From assembly GCF_001690685.1 (NCBI RefSeq), contig NZ_LZGL01000017.1, positions 550,554 through 614,553 on the forward strand: 64,000 nucleotides of DNA, read 5' to 3'. This DNA comes from Gilliamella sp. wkB112. Lineage in GTDB: Bacteria; Pseudomonadota; Gammaproteobacteria; Enterobacterales; Orbaceae. Each line of letters opens with the position of its first letter. Position 1 is the stretch's first letter. Shown piece by piece: positions 35,297-43,763 of the stretch. Under the pieces are notes generated by a model. It did no database searches, was not told where the DNA came from, and saw only the letters and a list, made by a program, of their open reading frames with translations. The translations under genes and the position numbers were made by a program.

Positions 35297-36181
35297 ATGA
35301 AAAGCTATATATCTTTTTTGTTATGTTTAATTACAAGTATCACTGTTAACAGTTATGCTCAACCTCTTGCAACTAAAGTGCAAGAAAAAAAATTGTTAGC
35401 TACAAATAATAGCTATTGGACAATCGATTATGCATTACAATTAGCAAAAGAATTAGGGAATCTTTCTTATGGCATAACTGATATTGAAAAATTTAACCAG
35501 ATTATTGTTCAAAAAAATAAAGGAGATCCTAATGCTCTTTATATTTATGCCTATGTATTGAGATATTACAATAATGCTAACGAAAATATTGGGCTTACTG
35601 TAGAACAAGGGCGAATAGAAAGTAATAATATTTTCTGGGAACTAGCAGAAAACAAACATCCTCAAGCCTGTAATGAAATATTGAATACTAATGAACAAGA
35701 ACTAATGACACAGAGACATATTACTAGGCAACAATTACTCGATAAGCAATTGCTTTGTATAGAAATAGCGTTGAAAAATCATTTACAAGACTATGATATC
35801 TATGCGGATATCCTTACCTTTGAATTAAAACATGATGAAGCAGATCAGCTTTTATTAGTCGATAGCCTTAACATTAACAAACCTCAACTAATTGAAAAAG
35901 CAGTTAATTTATACAAATTGTGTGCAGCAAAAAAAGGAGACGATATTTGTATGGCCCGAGTGACTGAAGCCTACTATGAAGGGATAGGTGTAAAAAAAGA
36001 TAAAATAAAAGCCGCCGCATGGGCCAAACTAACAACTGAAAGAAGTAATATAAATAGTAATTTTAAAACAATTAGAAATGCTTACCTTGTTTACGCCCAA
36101 CTTAACCAAGACAAAAGTATACAAAATTCAGAAGAATTTCAAAAGCTCTATACTGAGCTACAAAAAATACCTAAATTATAA
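35297..36181 (+). CDS. Exported Sel1-repeat protein (DUF6396-like)
   Basis: 294-residue exported protein. The signal peptide MKSYISFLLCLITSITVNSYA is cleaved near residue 21. The mature part is helical, with paired cysteines and one clear Sel1-type repeat near residues 222-250 (ARVTEAYYEGIGVKKDKIKA followed by AAWAKL). Related secreted Sel1/DUF6396 proteins cluster with type VI and lysozyme-type effector immunity genes, so a periplasmic immunity or inhibitor role is possible, but that is inference. An AGGAGG Shine-Dalgarno is just upstream. The last codons lie in the 86-bp repeat. Confidence 0.65.
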   Translation: MKSYISFLLCLITSITVNSYAQPLATKVQEKKLLATNNSYWTIDYALQLAKELGNLSYGITDIEKFNQIIVQKNKGDPNALYIYAYVLRYYNNANENIGLTVEQGRIESNNIFWELAENKHPQACNEILNTNEQELMTQRHITRQQLLDKQLLCIEIALKNHLQDYDIYADILTFELKHDEADQLLLVDSLNINKPQLIEKAVNLYKLCAAKKGDDICMARVTEAYYEGIGVKKDKIKAAAWAKLTTERSNINSNFKTIRNAYLVYAQLNQDKSIQNSEEFQKLYTELQKIPKL

Positions 36182-36249
36182 ATATCAATAATCTGGAAAA
36201 ACTAGATAACAAAAATGCCCTATCAAATCACGGTTCAATCAACACCAAT
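36164..36249 (+). repeat. 86-bp direct repeat, copy 2
   Basis: Second copy, covering the last codons (KIPKL) and 3' flank of the Sel1-repeat gene. The spacing to copy 1 is 1059 bases. Confidence 0.9.
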
Positions 36250-36364
36250 ATGAATGTGAGTTTTACTATTTTTACCTTGCCTATAGATAAAAAGTTTAGT
36301 AAGAATGCTTACACGTTTTGTTGTATAACCTAAGGTAAAATTTATTTTACACGCAGAGGAAGCT

Positions 36365-36808
36365 ATGATTAAACTATGCTACAAGCTACTAATTATTAAT
36401 CTACTTATGGTGCTTTTTATGCAAGTTCATGCTGATAATAACTCAACCAAAATAATCGCTCATATCAAAATAACTGTTGATAACCAACCTGTTATTATTG
36501 AATTATTTGATAACGCTGCTAGTAGGCAATTACTAAAGCAACTTCCTCTTACCTTAGAATTATCTGATTTTGCCGGGGAAGAAAAAATTGCCTATCTTCC
36601 TAATAAACTAATTTTGCAAGATACACCTAAAGCAAACACTATACCGAGTGATTTTACCTACTATGTGCCATGGGGAAATTTAGCCATATTTTATAAAGAT
36701 TATGGTCAAGCTGATGGTGTCTATGCATTAGGTAGGATTAAAGAGGGTAAACAACTACTCGCTCAACTCAGGCGAAACACTACCGTTACATTAGAATATA
36801 TTGATTAA
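36365..36808 (+). CDS. Exported cyclophilin-like fold protein
   Basis: 147 residues with a signal peptide (MIKLCYKLLIINLLMVLFM, cleavage near HADN). The mature domain has the Cyclophil_like2 pattern: ITVDNQPVIIELFDNAASRQ, LPLTLELSDFAGEEKIAYLP, PSDFTYYVPWGNLAIFYKDY and GVYALGRIKEG. Proteins of this fold are usually not active prolyl isomerases, and the function is unknown. A GAGGAAGCT Shine-Dalgarno precedes the ATG. It overlaps the start of a broken downstream frame. Confidence 0.8.
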   Translation: MIKLCYKLLIINLLMVLFMQVHADNNSTKIIAHIKITVDNQPVIIELFDNAASRQLLKQLPLTLELSDFAGEEKIAYLPNKLILQDTPKANTIPSDFTYYVPWGNLAIFYKDYGQADGVYALGRIKEGKQLLAQLRRNTTVTLEYID

Positions 36809-37138
36809 ACATGCAGTTAGTCAATATGGCTATCAAGTCTTAGCGCAAAATCCAATTGTCACCTATTTAGAACAACATAAAAAAGTTGATAGCTTAGTAG
36901 GAAACCAATACTTATCTCTTTTTACGAGATCACCACGCCAGGTCCCAAAATTGCACGATTTAGCCGTTGTGATAAAGGCATAAAAATACAAGATCACTAT
37001 ACATCACGAAGATTTTTTCTATGTTTTAATGATAAAAAGCATTCTAACTATAATACTCAAGCATTAGTGACTGTACAAAGCAATGCTATGGGTTCTTATT
37101 TGGTTAATTATGATATTTCACGGCAAAATACGGATTGA
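36801..37138 (+). pseudogene. Frameshifted fragment of unknown secreted protein
   Basis: The first frame reads IKHAVSQYGYQVLAQNPI, then LEQHKKVDSLVGNQYLSLF up to about 36930. Shifting frame near 36935 continues as TPGPKIARFSRCDKGIKIQ, DHYTSRRFFLCFNDKKHS and QALVTVQSNAMGSYLVNYD to a TGA at 37136-37138. Together they give about 112 residues of coherent protein lacking a proper start, so the 5' part is probably deleted as well. Family not recognised. Confidence 0.5.
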
Positions 37139-37322
37139 GCACATTCTTTTATAATATTTAACACTATAATGATACAAAATCATACAATTGGCTAATACCG
37201 CCATCATTCTATGCTTTAACTACCTTATAGATAATATTTCTCCAGAGACTAATGAGTTATCATAAAAACTTTCTATTTATATTAATACATAAATTTTTCA
37301 CTTTATTAGGTGTTAAAAGTAA

Positions 37323-37493
37323 TTAAAACTCAATATTTTTTAATTCATGGTAAGCTTCGTAAGCAGTTCTATACCAATCAATGGTAACTACTATTTGTTC
37401 TAAATTAAATTTATTGATCATGGTGTAAATAGAGTAATTACAAAACTTACTATACTGATTACCACTAGCTTTATGATAATACATTATCGACAT
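37323..37493 (-). pseudogene. Truncated paralogue of the 135-aa gene at 34067
   Basis: A 56-residue frame whose end NKFNLEQIVVTIDWYRTAYE then AYHELKNIEF matches TDKFDLEKISATTKWNRITF then ESYHELKEIEF of the gene at 34067-34474. Its start (MSIMYYHKASGNQYSKFCNYS) corresponds to an internal part, so about 50 residues are deleted. The downstream flank (ATCATAAAAACTTT...AATTAAAACTCAAT) is also shared. Confidence 0.65.
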
Positions 37494-37616
37494 AATATAT
37501 TAATATCAATAAAGTTATTTAATTATGTTGCTTCAATTTAACAAGAAACAACTAGTTTTACTAATAATAACAATGATATCAACTAACACGATCAACAAAC
37601 ATTTTAATAGGCATAA

Positions 37617-37640
37617 AAAAACCTGCTATAAGCAGGTTCT
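37617..37640 (-). terminator. Terminator of tRNA-Asn
   Basis: On the minus strand AACCTGCT pairs with AGCAGGTT around a TAT loop, and a run of seven T residues follows, about 15 bases after the tRNA 3' end. Confidence 0.85.
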
Positions 37641-37653
37641 AAATAACTGAGAT

Positions 37654-37729
37654 TGGCTCCTCCAACAGGACTTGAACCTGTGACATACGGATTAACAGTC
37701 CGCCGTTCTACCGACTGAACTATGGAGGA
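37654..37729 (-). tRNA. tRNA-Asn (GTT)
   Basis: 76 bases on the minus strand beginning TCCTCCATAGTTCAG and ending GGAGGAGCCA with encoded CCA. Anticodon GTT lies in GGACTGTTAATCC. It differs from E. coli tRNA-Asn at only a few stem positions, in compensated pairs. The 3' end faces the decayed accessory region, but I found no second copy of it there. Confidence 0.96.
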
Positions 37730-37745
37730 ACACTTAACGGTCAAA

Positions 37746-37774
37746 ATATTAACCATCTATACCGCTGATGTCAA
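37746..37774 (-). promoter_or_regulatory. Sigma-70 promoter of tRNA-Asn
   Basis: On the minus strand TTGACA (perfect -35) and TAATAT (-10) are 17 bases apart, ending about 16 bases before the tRNA 5' end. Confidence 0.85.
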
Positions 37775-37884
37775 TCCGAAATACATTAAATACTTTCAAC
37801 TGCTCAGCTTGTAATCAAAATATGTGATTACTGTGCTAAAATAACGAAATTCGTGTTTATCACATTAAAGGTTAAATAGAATTT

Positions 37885-38460
37885 ATGAAAAAGAATATTT
37901 GTGTATTTTGTGGTGCTAGTGAAGGTAGTTTAATTGAATATCGCATTCAAGCAGAACAATTAGGTAAAAGTTTAGCTATGCAAAATAGACGCTTAATTTA
38001 TGGTGGTGGTAATAAAGGTTTGATGGGGATAATCGCCAATGCGGTTCTAGCCCATGGTGGTGAAGTAATTGGCGTGATCCCAGAGCGTTTAGTCCAAGCC
38101 GAAACTGCTCATAATGGTATTACACGTTTAGAAGTTGTTGAGAATATGCACCAACGAAAAGCAAGATTATCTGAGCTTGCGGATGGTTTTATTGCTATGC
38201 CTGGAGGAACTGGTACCCTAGAAGAGTTATTTGAAGTTTGGACTGGTATGCAAATTGGTTACCACGAAAAACCAGTAGCTTTATTTAATCCTGCTCAATT
38301 TTGGCAACATATGTTAGTTTTTTTACAACATGCTGTTGATCAAGGTTTTATCCGCGAAAGTTTTTATAAAACATTAATTGTTTCTGACCAAGCAGATGTA
38401 ATTTTACAGGAAATAGATAACTTCATTCCTAAAGATTTACAACGTTGGATTAAAAAATAG
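37885..38460 (+). CDS. LOG-family protein (TIGR00730 type)
   Basis: 191-residue Rossmann-fold enzyme of the LOG/YvdD group, which releases nucleobases from nucleoside 5'-monophosphates (cytokinin-type phosphoribohydrolase or AMP/PPGPP-related nucleosidase). N-terminal NICVFCGASEG, GGGNKGLMG, and the active-site motif PGGTGTLEELFEVWTGMQIG (about 110-129, with the preceding MHQRKARL Arg/Lys pair) are intact. It is a single gene ended by a strong terminator. The precise substrate is not predictable. Confidence 0.9.
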   Translation: MKKNICVFCGASEGSLIEYRIQAEQLGKSLAMQNRRLIYGGGNKGLMGIIANAVLAHGGEVIGVIPERLVQAETAHNGITRLEVVENMHQRKARLSELADGFIAMPGGTGTLEELFEVWTGMQIGYHEKPVALFNPAQFWQHMLVFLQHAVDQGFIRESFYKTLIVSDQADVILQEIDNFIPKDLQRWIKK

Positions 38461-38476
38461 CTATTACTACTAAATA

Positions 38477-38508
38477 AAAAAATCGCCATCATTTGATGGC
38501 GATTTTTA
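38477..38508. terminator. Bidirectional terminator
   Basis: AAATCGCCATCA and TGATGGCGATTT form a 12-bp stem with a TT loop, flanked by A-run and T-run, so it can stop both the LOG-family transcript and fruBKA. Confidence 0.9.
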
Positions 38509-38511
38509 TTT

Positions 38512-40200
38512 TTAGGCAACAGCTTCTGTAGCTGATTCAGGTTTTTTAATTATTGCATAAACTATACCTGCAATAGCTGAACCGACCAAGATTGATAGCA
38601 AATAACCACCTACTGGTTTTACTACACCTGGAATAGCTAAGGCAAACAAACCACCATGAGGTGTCATTAATTGTGAACCAAATGCCAGCGCCATACCACC
38701 AGTAATCGCACCACCAATGATACAACAAGGAAGAACACGAAGAGGATCACGTGCGGCAAATGGGATTGCTCCTTCTGAAATAAAGCATAAACCTAATACC
38801 AATGAAGCTTTACCACTTTCTTGTTCGGCTTTAGCAAATTTTTTACGAGCAATAAGTGTGGCTAGTCCCATTGCTAATGGTGGCACCATACCACCAGCCA
38901 TAACCGCAGCCATTGGTGCATAAACTTGTTCAGCGATTAACCCAGTACCAAAAGCATAAGCTACTTTATTAATTGGACCACCCATATCAGTACACATCAT
39001 ACCGCCAAGAATAGCACCCAATATAACAGCATTCGCTGTGCCCATTGAATTTAACCATACTGTTACCACACCCATTAACCAAGCAATTGGTGTACCAACG
39101 ATAAATTGCATGACTAATCCGGTAACTAGCGTCGCTAATAATGGCACAATCAAAATTGGTTTTAAGGCTTCCATACTTTTTGGTAATGGTAAATATTTAG
39201 CAATTAATAATGCTAAATAACCAGCAAAGTAACCAATAATTATACCACCTAAGAAACCAGCTCCTGTGGAAACTGCAAGCAGACCACCAACTAGACCTGG
39301 GGCAAGACCTGGTCTATCAGCTATTGAATAGGCAATATAACCTGCTAACAATGGAACCATTAGCGAGAATGCTAAACCACCTATTTCAGCTAAATGTGGT
39401 TCACCAATTAATTTTTGAACACCATCAACATCTTCGAAAGAACCAAAAGCAAAAGAAAGAGCTATAATTAAACCACCAGCAACCACCATTGGTAACATGT
39501 AGGAAACACCTGTTAATAGATGTTTATAAATACCTTTCTTCTCTTTAGTTGTTTTAGCAACAGAACCACCGGCTACTGGTTGGTAAATTGTCGCTTCTTG
39601 AAAAGCCTTGTCCAACTCTTGTGCTGTCTTTTTAAGTGCTGGGCCAGTTTTAGTTCGGTACATTTTTTTACCGGCAAATTTACTTAAATCAACATCGATA
39701 TCGCAAGCAACAATAACCACATCGGCATTAGCCACTTCTTCTGGGGTTAATTCATTACCCACACCCACAGAACCACGAGTTTCAACTTTACACCACCAAC
39801 CGCGTTTTTTAGCTTCTTCTTCAATTGCTTCCGCCGCCATAAAAGTATGGGCAACACCAGTTGGGCAAGCGGTAACAGCAACAATACGTTTTACACCATC
39901 ATTTGTTGATGATGCAGAATCCGCAGTTGGTTCATAAGCAACCGCTTTACTTTGTGCGTCAGTTAAAATTTGTTTAGGATTAGCAAATAGATCATTTAAG
40001 TCTTTTACTACATAAACTTTTTTACCAATAACCGCTTTATCACTTATTGATCCTGAACCAACAGCAATAATAACATCTGCTGATGTAGCGTTATCAACCA
40101 CTTTTAAATTTAATGAATTAGCAGCTAAGGCTAACTCGGCTTTAGCAAGACGTCCATTAACTGGACCTATACTATTACCTTCAACAATATATATATTCAT
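38512..40200 (-). CDS. fruA: PTS fructose transporter subunit IIBC (FruA)
   Basis: Inner-membrane permease that imports fructose while phosphorylating it to fructose 1-phosphate. The 562-residue length matches E. coli FruA (563). An N-terminal EIIB' domain (1-100) lacks the active cysteine. The EIIB domain has the phosphorylated Cys in VTACPTGVAHTFMAAEA (about 110-125). EIIC then spans about 225-555 with many hydrophobic helices and the sugar-binding GGDMGGP-like MMCTDMGGPINK. Last gene of fruBKA, 8 bases after fruK, with GGAG upstream. Confidence 0.97.
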   Translation of the reverse strand: MNIYIVEGNSIGPVNGRLAKAELALAANSLNLKVVDNATSADVIIAVGSGSISDKAVIGKKVYVVKDLNDLFANPKQILTDAQSKAVAYEPTADSASSTNDGVKRIVAVTACPTGVAHTFMAAEAIEEEAKKRGWWCKVETRGSVGVGNELTPEEVANADVVIVACDIDVDLSKFAGKKMYRTKTGPALKKTAQELDKAFQEATIYQPVAGGSVAKTTKEKKGIYKHLLTGVSYMLPMVVAGGLIIALSFAFGSFEDVDGVQKLIGEPHLAEIGGLAFSLMVPLLAGYIAYSIADRPGLAPGLVGGLLAVSTGAGFLGGIIIGYFAGYLALLIAKYLPLPKSMEALKPILIVPLLATLVTGLVMQFIVGTPIAWLMGVVTVWLNSMGTANAVILGAILGGMMCTDMGGPINKVAYAFGTGLIAEQVYAPMAAVMAGGMVPPLAMGLATLIARKKFAKAEQESGKASLVLGLCFISEGAIPFAARDPLRVLPCCIIGGAITGGMALAFGSQLMTPHGGLFALAIPGVVKPVGGYLLSILVGSAIAGIVYAIIKKPESATEAVA

Positions 40201-40208
40201 GCAGACTC

Positions 40209-41144
40209 CTATCCAGCAATTATTTCAATTTTTTCCAACATGTTATTGACAGCTTGGCGATCGGATATACCGACTCCGGCTTGTTCAACCGATAAAGCTG
40301 CTACACTTGACGCAAATATTAATGTGTCTTTAATTGATTGATTAGTTAACAACCCATACATTAAACCACCAACCATTGAATCTCCTGCACCTACAGTACT
40401 AATCACTTTACATTTCGGTGGTTTTGCTAACCATGCTTCATTTTTAGTTACCCATAAAGCACCTTTACTACCGAGTGAAATCACTACGTTTTCAACACCT
40501 CCATTTATGAGTTCCATAGCTGCAGCTTTAATTTCAGGTAAAGTTGGTAATTTTCTTCCAACCCACATTTCCAGTTCTTTATCATTCGGTTTTATTAACC
40601 ATGGATTAGCTTTTAACCCTGCAACTAATGCTTCTCGGCTACTATCAAACACAATTTTTGGACAAATCTTTTTAACTTGTTCCATCCATTTAGTAAAGTT
40701 ACTGAATGATACGCCAGCTGGCAGACTGCCACTAATTGCCACCATATCGATGTCTTTTAACCATTCAAGTGAGCTAGTTACAAATTTTTGCCAATCTTGA
40801 TCACTTACAGTAAAGCCGGAAAAATTTAGATCCGTAACCTCACTATTTTGTTCAGTTAATTTGACATTAATACGTGTTTGCCCCTCGATAGTTTGGAATT
40901 TATCGATCACACCTAATGATTCAAACAATAAGTCAAATCCATCACGGTTTTCTTTGCCTAGAAAACCTCCAACAGTCAATTTAACATCTAAATCAGTCAA
41001 TACTTTAGCAACATTGATACCTTTACCTGCAGCAAGTAACGCGTTGGTTTGCACTAAATTAACATCACCTAGTTCAACTTTCGGGCAAAAGCCTAATAAG
41101 TCGTAAGCAGGATTTAAAGTAATAGTAGCAACACGATAGGCCAT
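40209..41144 (-). CDS. fruK: 1-phosphofructokinase FruK
   Basis: Phosphorylates fructose 1-phosphate to fructose 1,6-bisphosphate. It has 311 residues and a PfkB fold. The first signature, GGFLGKENRDGFD, is at about 57-69. The second, STVGAGDSMVGGLMYGL, is at about 247-263 and carries the catalytic aspartate in GAGD. An N-terminal TLNPAYDL and AAGKGINVAKVL are typical of the 1-phosphofructokinase/tagatose 6-phosphate kinase group. Its start overlaps the fruB stop by one base, showing translational coupling. Confidence 0.96.
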   Translation of the reverse strand: MAYRVATITLNPAYDLLGFCPKVELGDVNLVQTNALLAAGKGINVAKVLTDLDVKLTVGGFLGKENRDGFDLLFESLGVIDKFQTIEGQTRINVKLTEQNSEVTDLNFSGFTVSDQDWQKFVTSSLEWLKDIDMVAISGSLPAGVSFSNFTKWMEQVKKICPKIVFDSSREALVAGLKANPWLIKPNDKELEMWVGRKLPTLPEIKAAAMELINGGVENVVISLGSKGALWVTKNEAWLAKPPKCKVISTVGAGDSMVGGLMYGLLTNQSIKDTLIFASSVAALSVEQAGVGISDRQAVNNMLEKIEIIAG

Positions 41145-42331
41145 TATTCAGCGCCCTCACCTAAACCACTTTCAATAGCTTTACCAATAGCATCTAATGC
41201 TTGTGCAGCGTCATCCCCTTCAGCGGTAAATTGTAAGCGACTACCTTTTTTAGCTCCTAGCGCCACAATTTTCATTAAACTAGTAGCACTAACAGGTTCA
41301 TTTTTGCCATCTAAATTAGCTACAGTTATTTTGCTATTAAATTCCTTTACTAATTTGACTAATACCGATGATGGTCGGGTATGTAAACCATTTTCATTTG
41401 AAATCACATACTCACGACTCAGAGTAGTACTACTCTGATCAGTAGCAGGTTCAGATGAAGAATTCTGAGTTTGATCCACCGCTACAGAATCAGTAACGAG
41501 TAGATTAATGAGATTATCACTATCGCCTGACAATAATTTTTGAATGTCTTGATTAAAAACTAAAGATGCCAAACGATTTATTATATTAGTAACTGAGTCA
41601 TCAATTGCTGACATGGTAATAAGTAATTTGACTGGTTTATTGTCTTCACTAATATTACTAATAGTTCGGCTAATCGCCATTGTATTTTTTAGATTGCCTT
41701 GTTTACTATCATTTAACCATACGCCATGACCCAAATAACTTGGTTTATTATCTAAAACATTGGCAATAAAACTAGCATTTACAGCATCTAATTGTTTTAA
41801 CCGTGAAGCATTTAATGCTTGTAAAGTTGCCAAACTATCAGCTGGAATATCTAACAATAATGAAGATTCATTTATGGTAAATTGAGTATCACTCTGGCTA
41901 GCTTGACCAGTTAAAATAGCAATAGCTTCATCGGCTGATTTAATATTTTTAATTTTATCTTCTACACCATCTGCACCGAGAACATGGGTTAATTGTCGTA
42001 ACAGTTCTAAATGCTCATCAGAGCTAGCAGCTATACCAATTGCCAAATAAGCTTTTTCACCATCATCCCCCCATTCTACCCCTTTAGGGAAACAAAAAAC
42101 TTGCACACCAGTCTTTTTAACTAAATCACGGGTTTTAGTAGTCCCATGAGGAATAGCTAGACCAATACCCAAATAAGTTGCCGCTTGCTCTTCGCGTTCA
42201 AGCATACCGCTAACATAGCCATCTTCAACAAATCCTGCGCTAGTTAAAGCAGCAGCAATTTTTTTTATTGCTTCTGTTTTATTGGCTGCCTGTTCATTTA
42301 AATGAATATTTTGTTTAACTAAATGAAACAT
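41144..42331 (-). CDS. fruB: PTS fructose EIIA-HPr fusion protein FruB (FPr)
   Basis: Carries phosphate from Enzyme I to FruA. The N-terminal EIIA domain (about 1-145) has its active histidine in LAIPHGTTKTRD (about 62). A middle M domain follows. A C-terminal HPr domain has its phosphorylated histidine in ENGLHTRPSSVLVKLV (about 316) and the AxSLM-type region ATSLMKIVALGAKKG. At 395 residues it is slightly longer than E. coli FruB (376). The extra length lies in a Ser/Thr-rich linker before HPr (QNSSSEPATDQSSTT). First gene of the operon, with a Cra site 78 bases upstream. Confidence 0.95.
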   Translation of the reverse strand: MFHLVKQNIHLNEQAANKTEAIKKIAAALTSAGFVEDGYVSGMLEREEQAATYLGIGLAIPHGTTKTRDLVKKTGVQVFCFPKGVEWGDDGEKAYLAIGIAASSDEHLELLRQLTHVLGADGVEDKIKNIKSADEAIAILTGQASQSDTQFTINESSLLLDIPADSLATLQALNASRLKQLDAVNASFIANVLDNKPSYLGHGVWLNDSKQGNLKNTMAISRTISNISEDNKPVKLLITMSAIDDSVTNIINRLASLVFNQDIQKLLSGDSDNLINLLVTDSVAVDQTQNSSSEPATDQSSTTLSREYVISNENGLHTRPSSVLVKLVKEFNSKITVANLDGKNEPVSATSLMKIVALGAKKGSRLQFTAEGDDAAQALDAIGKAIESGLGEGAE

Positions 42332-42408
42332 ATAATAAATACCTCTGGGTTAAAATATGGAATTTACTAAAATAATTCAGCAATTCTAAATCCTTTCTTG
42401 AATAAGAT

Positions 42409-42420
42409 TGAATCGTTTCA
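42409..42420. promoter_or_regulatory. Cra (FruR) operator upstream of fruB
   Basis: TGAATCGTTTCA fits the Cra consensus (TGAAWCGNTTNA) perfectly. It lies between fruR and fruB, so Cra should repress fruBKA until fructose 1-phosphate is present. Confidence 0.85.
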
Positions 42421-42550
42421 GCAATTATTAATATAAATAGAATAATTATCAAATATTTTATGTCTATTAATAATTTATTTGTGATCTAGATCTAATTTCT
42501 GTCTAAAAAATCACTAAAAAACTATTAAAAAATAATCAGCACATTGATTA

Positions 42551-43567
42551 TTAACTAAGATCATCTCTACTCAAACTACCTCGATAAATCAATCTACGGG
42601 GAATGACAGTAGTACCTGACTGATAATTTTTATCACATAAACTATTTAATAATAGTTTTATCGTTACTTGAGCAACTTCTTTATGATCTTGCGAAAGTGC
42701 AATTATTTTACAAGGTAAAAAATCAAGCAGATCATTATCACCAAAAGTGGCAATGGTAAGATTTTCAGGTAACTGTCCAAATTTTTTCAAAATAGCATCA
42801 ATTGTGCCTTGCAATAATGAAAAGGAAGTGGTGAAAATTCCATTTGGAAGGTCATGAGTTTCTAGCCATTGACTAAAAGCTATTTCCGCGTCGTGCCGAC
42901 TATAGTTATTAGCATATAAAAAATCAACCTTATTACAACTTTTTAATGCAATTTCTTTAAAACCATTTAAACGTAATTGACTAACAGATAAATTGGGTAA
43001 AGCCCCAATATAAGTAACTGTACCTTGCACAAAATTATTAAATACTTGTGCTAAGGTTCTAGAATCTTCCTTATCAGCACCCACAATATTTCTGAACTCT
43101 GTTGTTGATAAGGTTCTATCTAAGGCAAATAAAGGAATCTCCGTATTCTCCCAATCATTATAAAAAGCATAATCTTTTTCTGACACAAAGGAAGAAGAAA
43201 TCACTAATGCATCCACTCTACGTTGCTTTAAATGCTTTACACATTCTTTTTCTATTTCGGGATCATCTTCAGAACATGAAAGTAATAGTTGGTATCCCTC
43301 TTTTCTAACCAATTGTTCTAAATAATTAGCAATGCGTGTATAACTAATATTTTCAAGGTCGGGGATAATAATGCCAACAGATCTAGTTTTACCTGCTCTT
43401 AACCCTGCTGCAACTGCATTAGGTTGGTAATTATGTTCTTTAACTATCGTCATAACTTTTTCAATAGTTTTATCACTAACACGATATTTTTTGGCTTTTC
43501 CATTAACCACATAGCTAGCTGTAGTTCTTGAAACACCCGCTAACCTGGCAATTTCCTCTAATTTCAT
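42551..43567 (-). CDS. cra: Catabolite repressor/activator Cra (FruR)
   Basis: LacI-family regulator of 338 residues that binds DNA as a dimer or tetramer and is released by fructose 1-phosphate. The N-terminal helix-turn-helix and hinge are MKLEEIARLAGVSRTTASYV then NGKAKKYRVSDKTIEKV, and the periplasmic-binding-like effector domain begins near TRSVGIIIPDLEN. Here it lies directly upstream of fruBKA, unlike the separate location in E. coli, which makes a local regulator role obvious. A more global role is likely from the family but not shown here. Confidence 0.92.
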   Translation of the reverse strand: MKLEEIARLAGVSRTTASYVVNGKAKKYRVSDKTIEKVMTIVKEHNYQPNAVAAGLRAGKTRSVGIIIPDLENISYTRIANYLEQLVRKEGYQLLLSCSEDDPEIEKECVKHLKQRRVDALVISSSFVSEKDYAFYNDWENTEIPLFALDRTLSTTEFRNIVGADKEDSRTLAQVFNNFVQGTVTYIGALPNLSVSQLRLNGFKEIALKSCNKVDFLYANNYSRHDAEIAFSQWLETHDLPNGIFTTSFSLLQGTIDAILKKFGQLPENLTIATFGDNDLLDFLPCKIIALSQDHKEVAQVTIKLLLNSLCDKNYQSGTTVIPRRLIYRGSLSRDDLS

Positions 43568-43706
43568 AACCTCTTTCTCGGGAATAAATATTGTCGTTAT
43601 TTAACATGAAATAAAATGAAATGTAAACATTCGTTCTTTCTACTTACACACTGATATTTTTAAAAATTAATCAGTCAATGTAACTAGGGTGTACAAATTA
43701 ATCTCA

Positions 43707-43745
43707 TAAAATAAAAAAGGATTTAGGCTCAAACTAAATCCTTTA
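43707..43745 (-). terminator. Terminator of the siderophore ABC operon
   Basis: On the minus strand AAAGGATTTAG pairs with CTAAATCCTTT around a TTTGAGC loop and is followed by TTTTATTTTAT. It lies 20-60 bases after the ATPase gene stop. Confidence 0.85.
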
Positions 43746-43763
43746 ATCATAATTAGTTAAATG

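Noticed and set aside
37654..37729. tRNA-Asn as the attachment site of a second island
   Set aside because: No repeat of the tRNA 3' end was found in the accessory region, and its native terminator directly follows the tRNA.
39608..39937. 109-codon open frame on the plus strand inside fruA
   Set aside because: Antisense to a strongly conserved gene, low-complexity Ser/Thr-rich translation, no ribosome-binding site.
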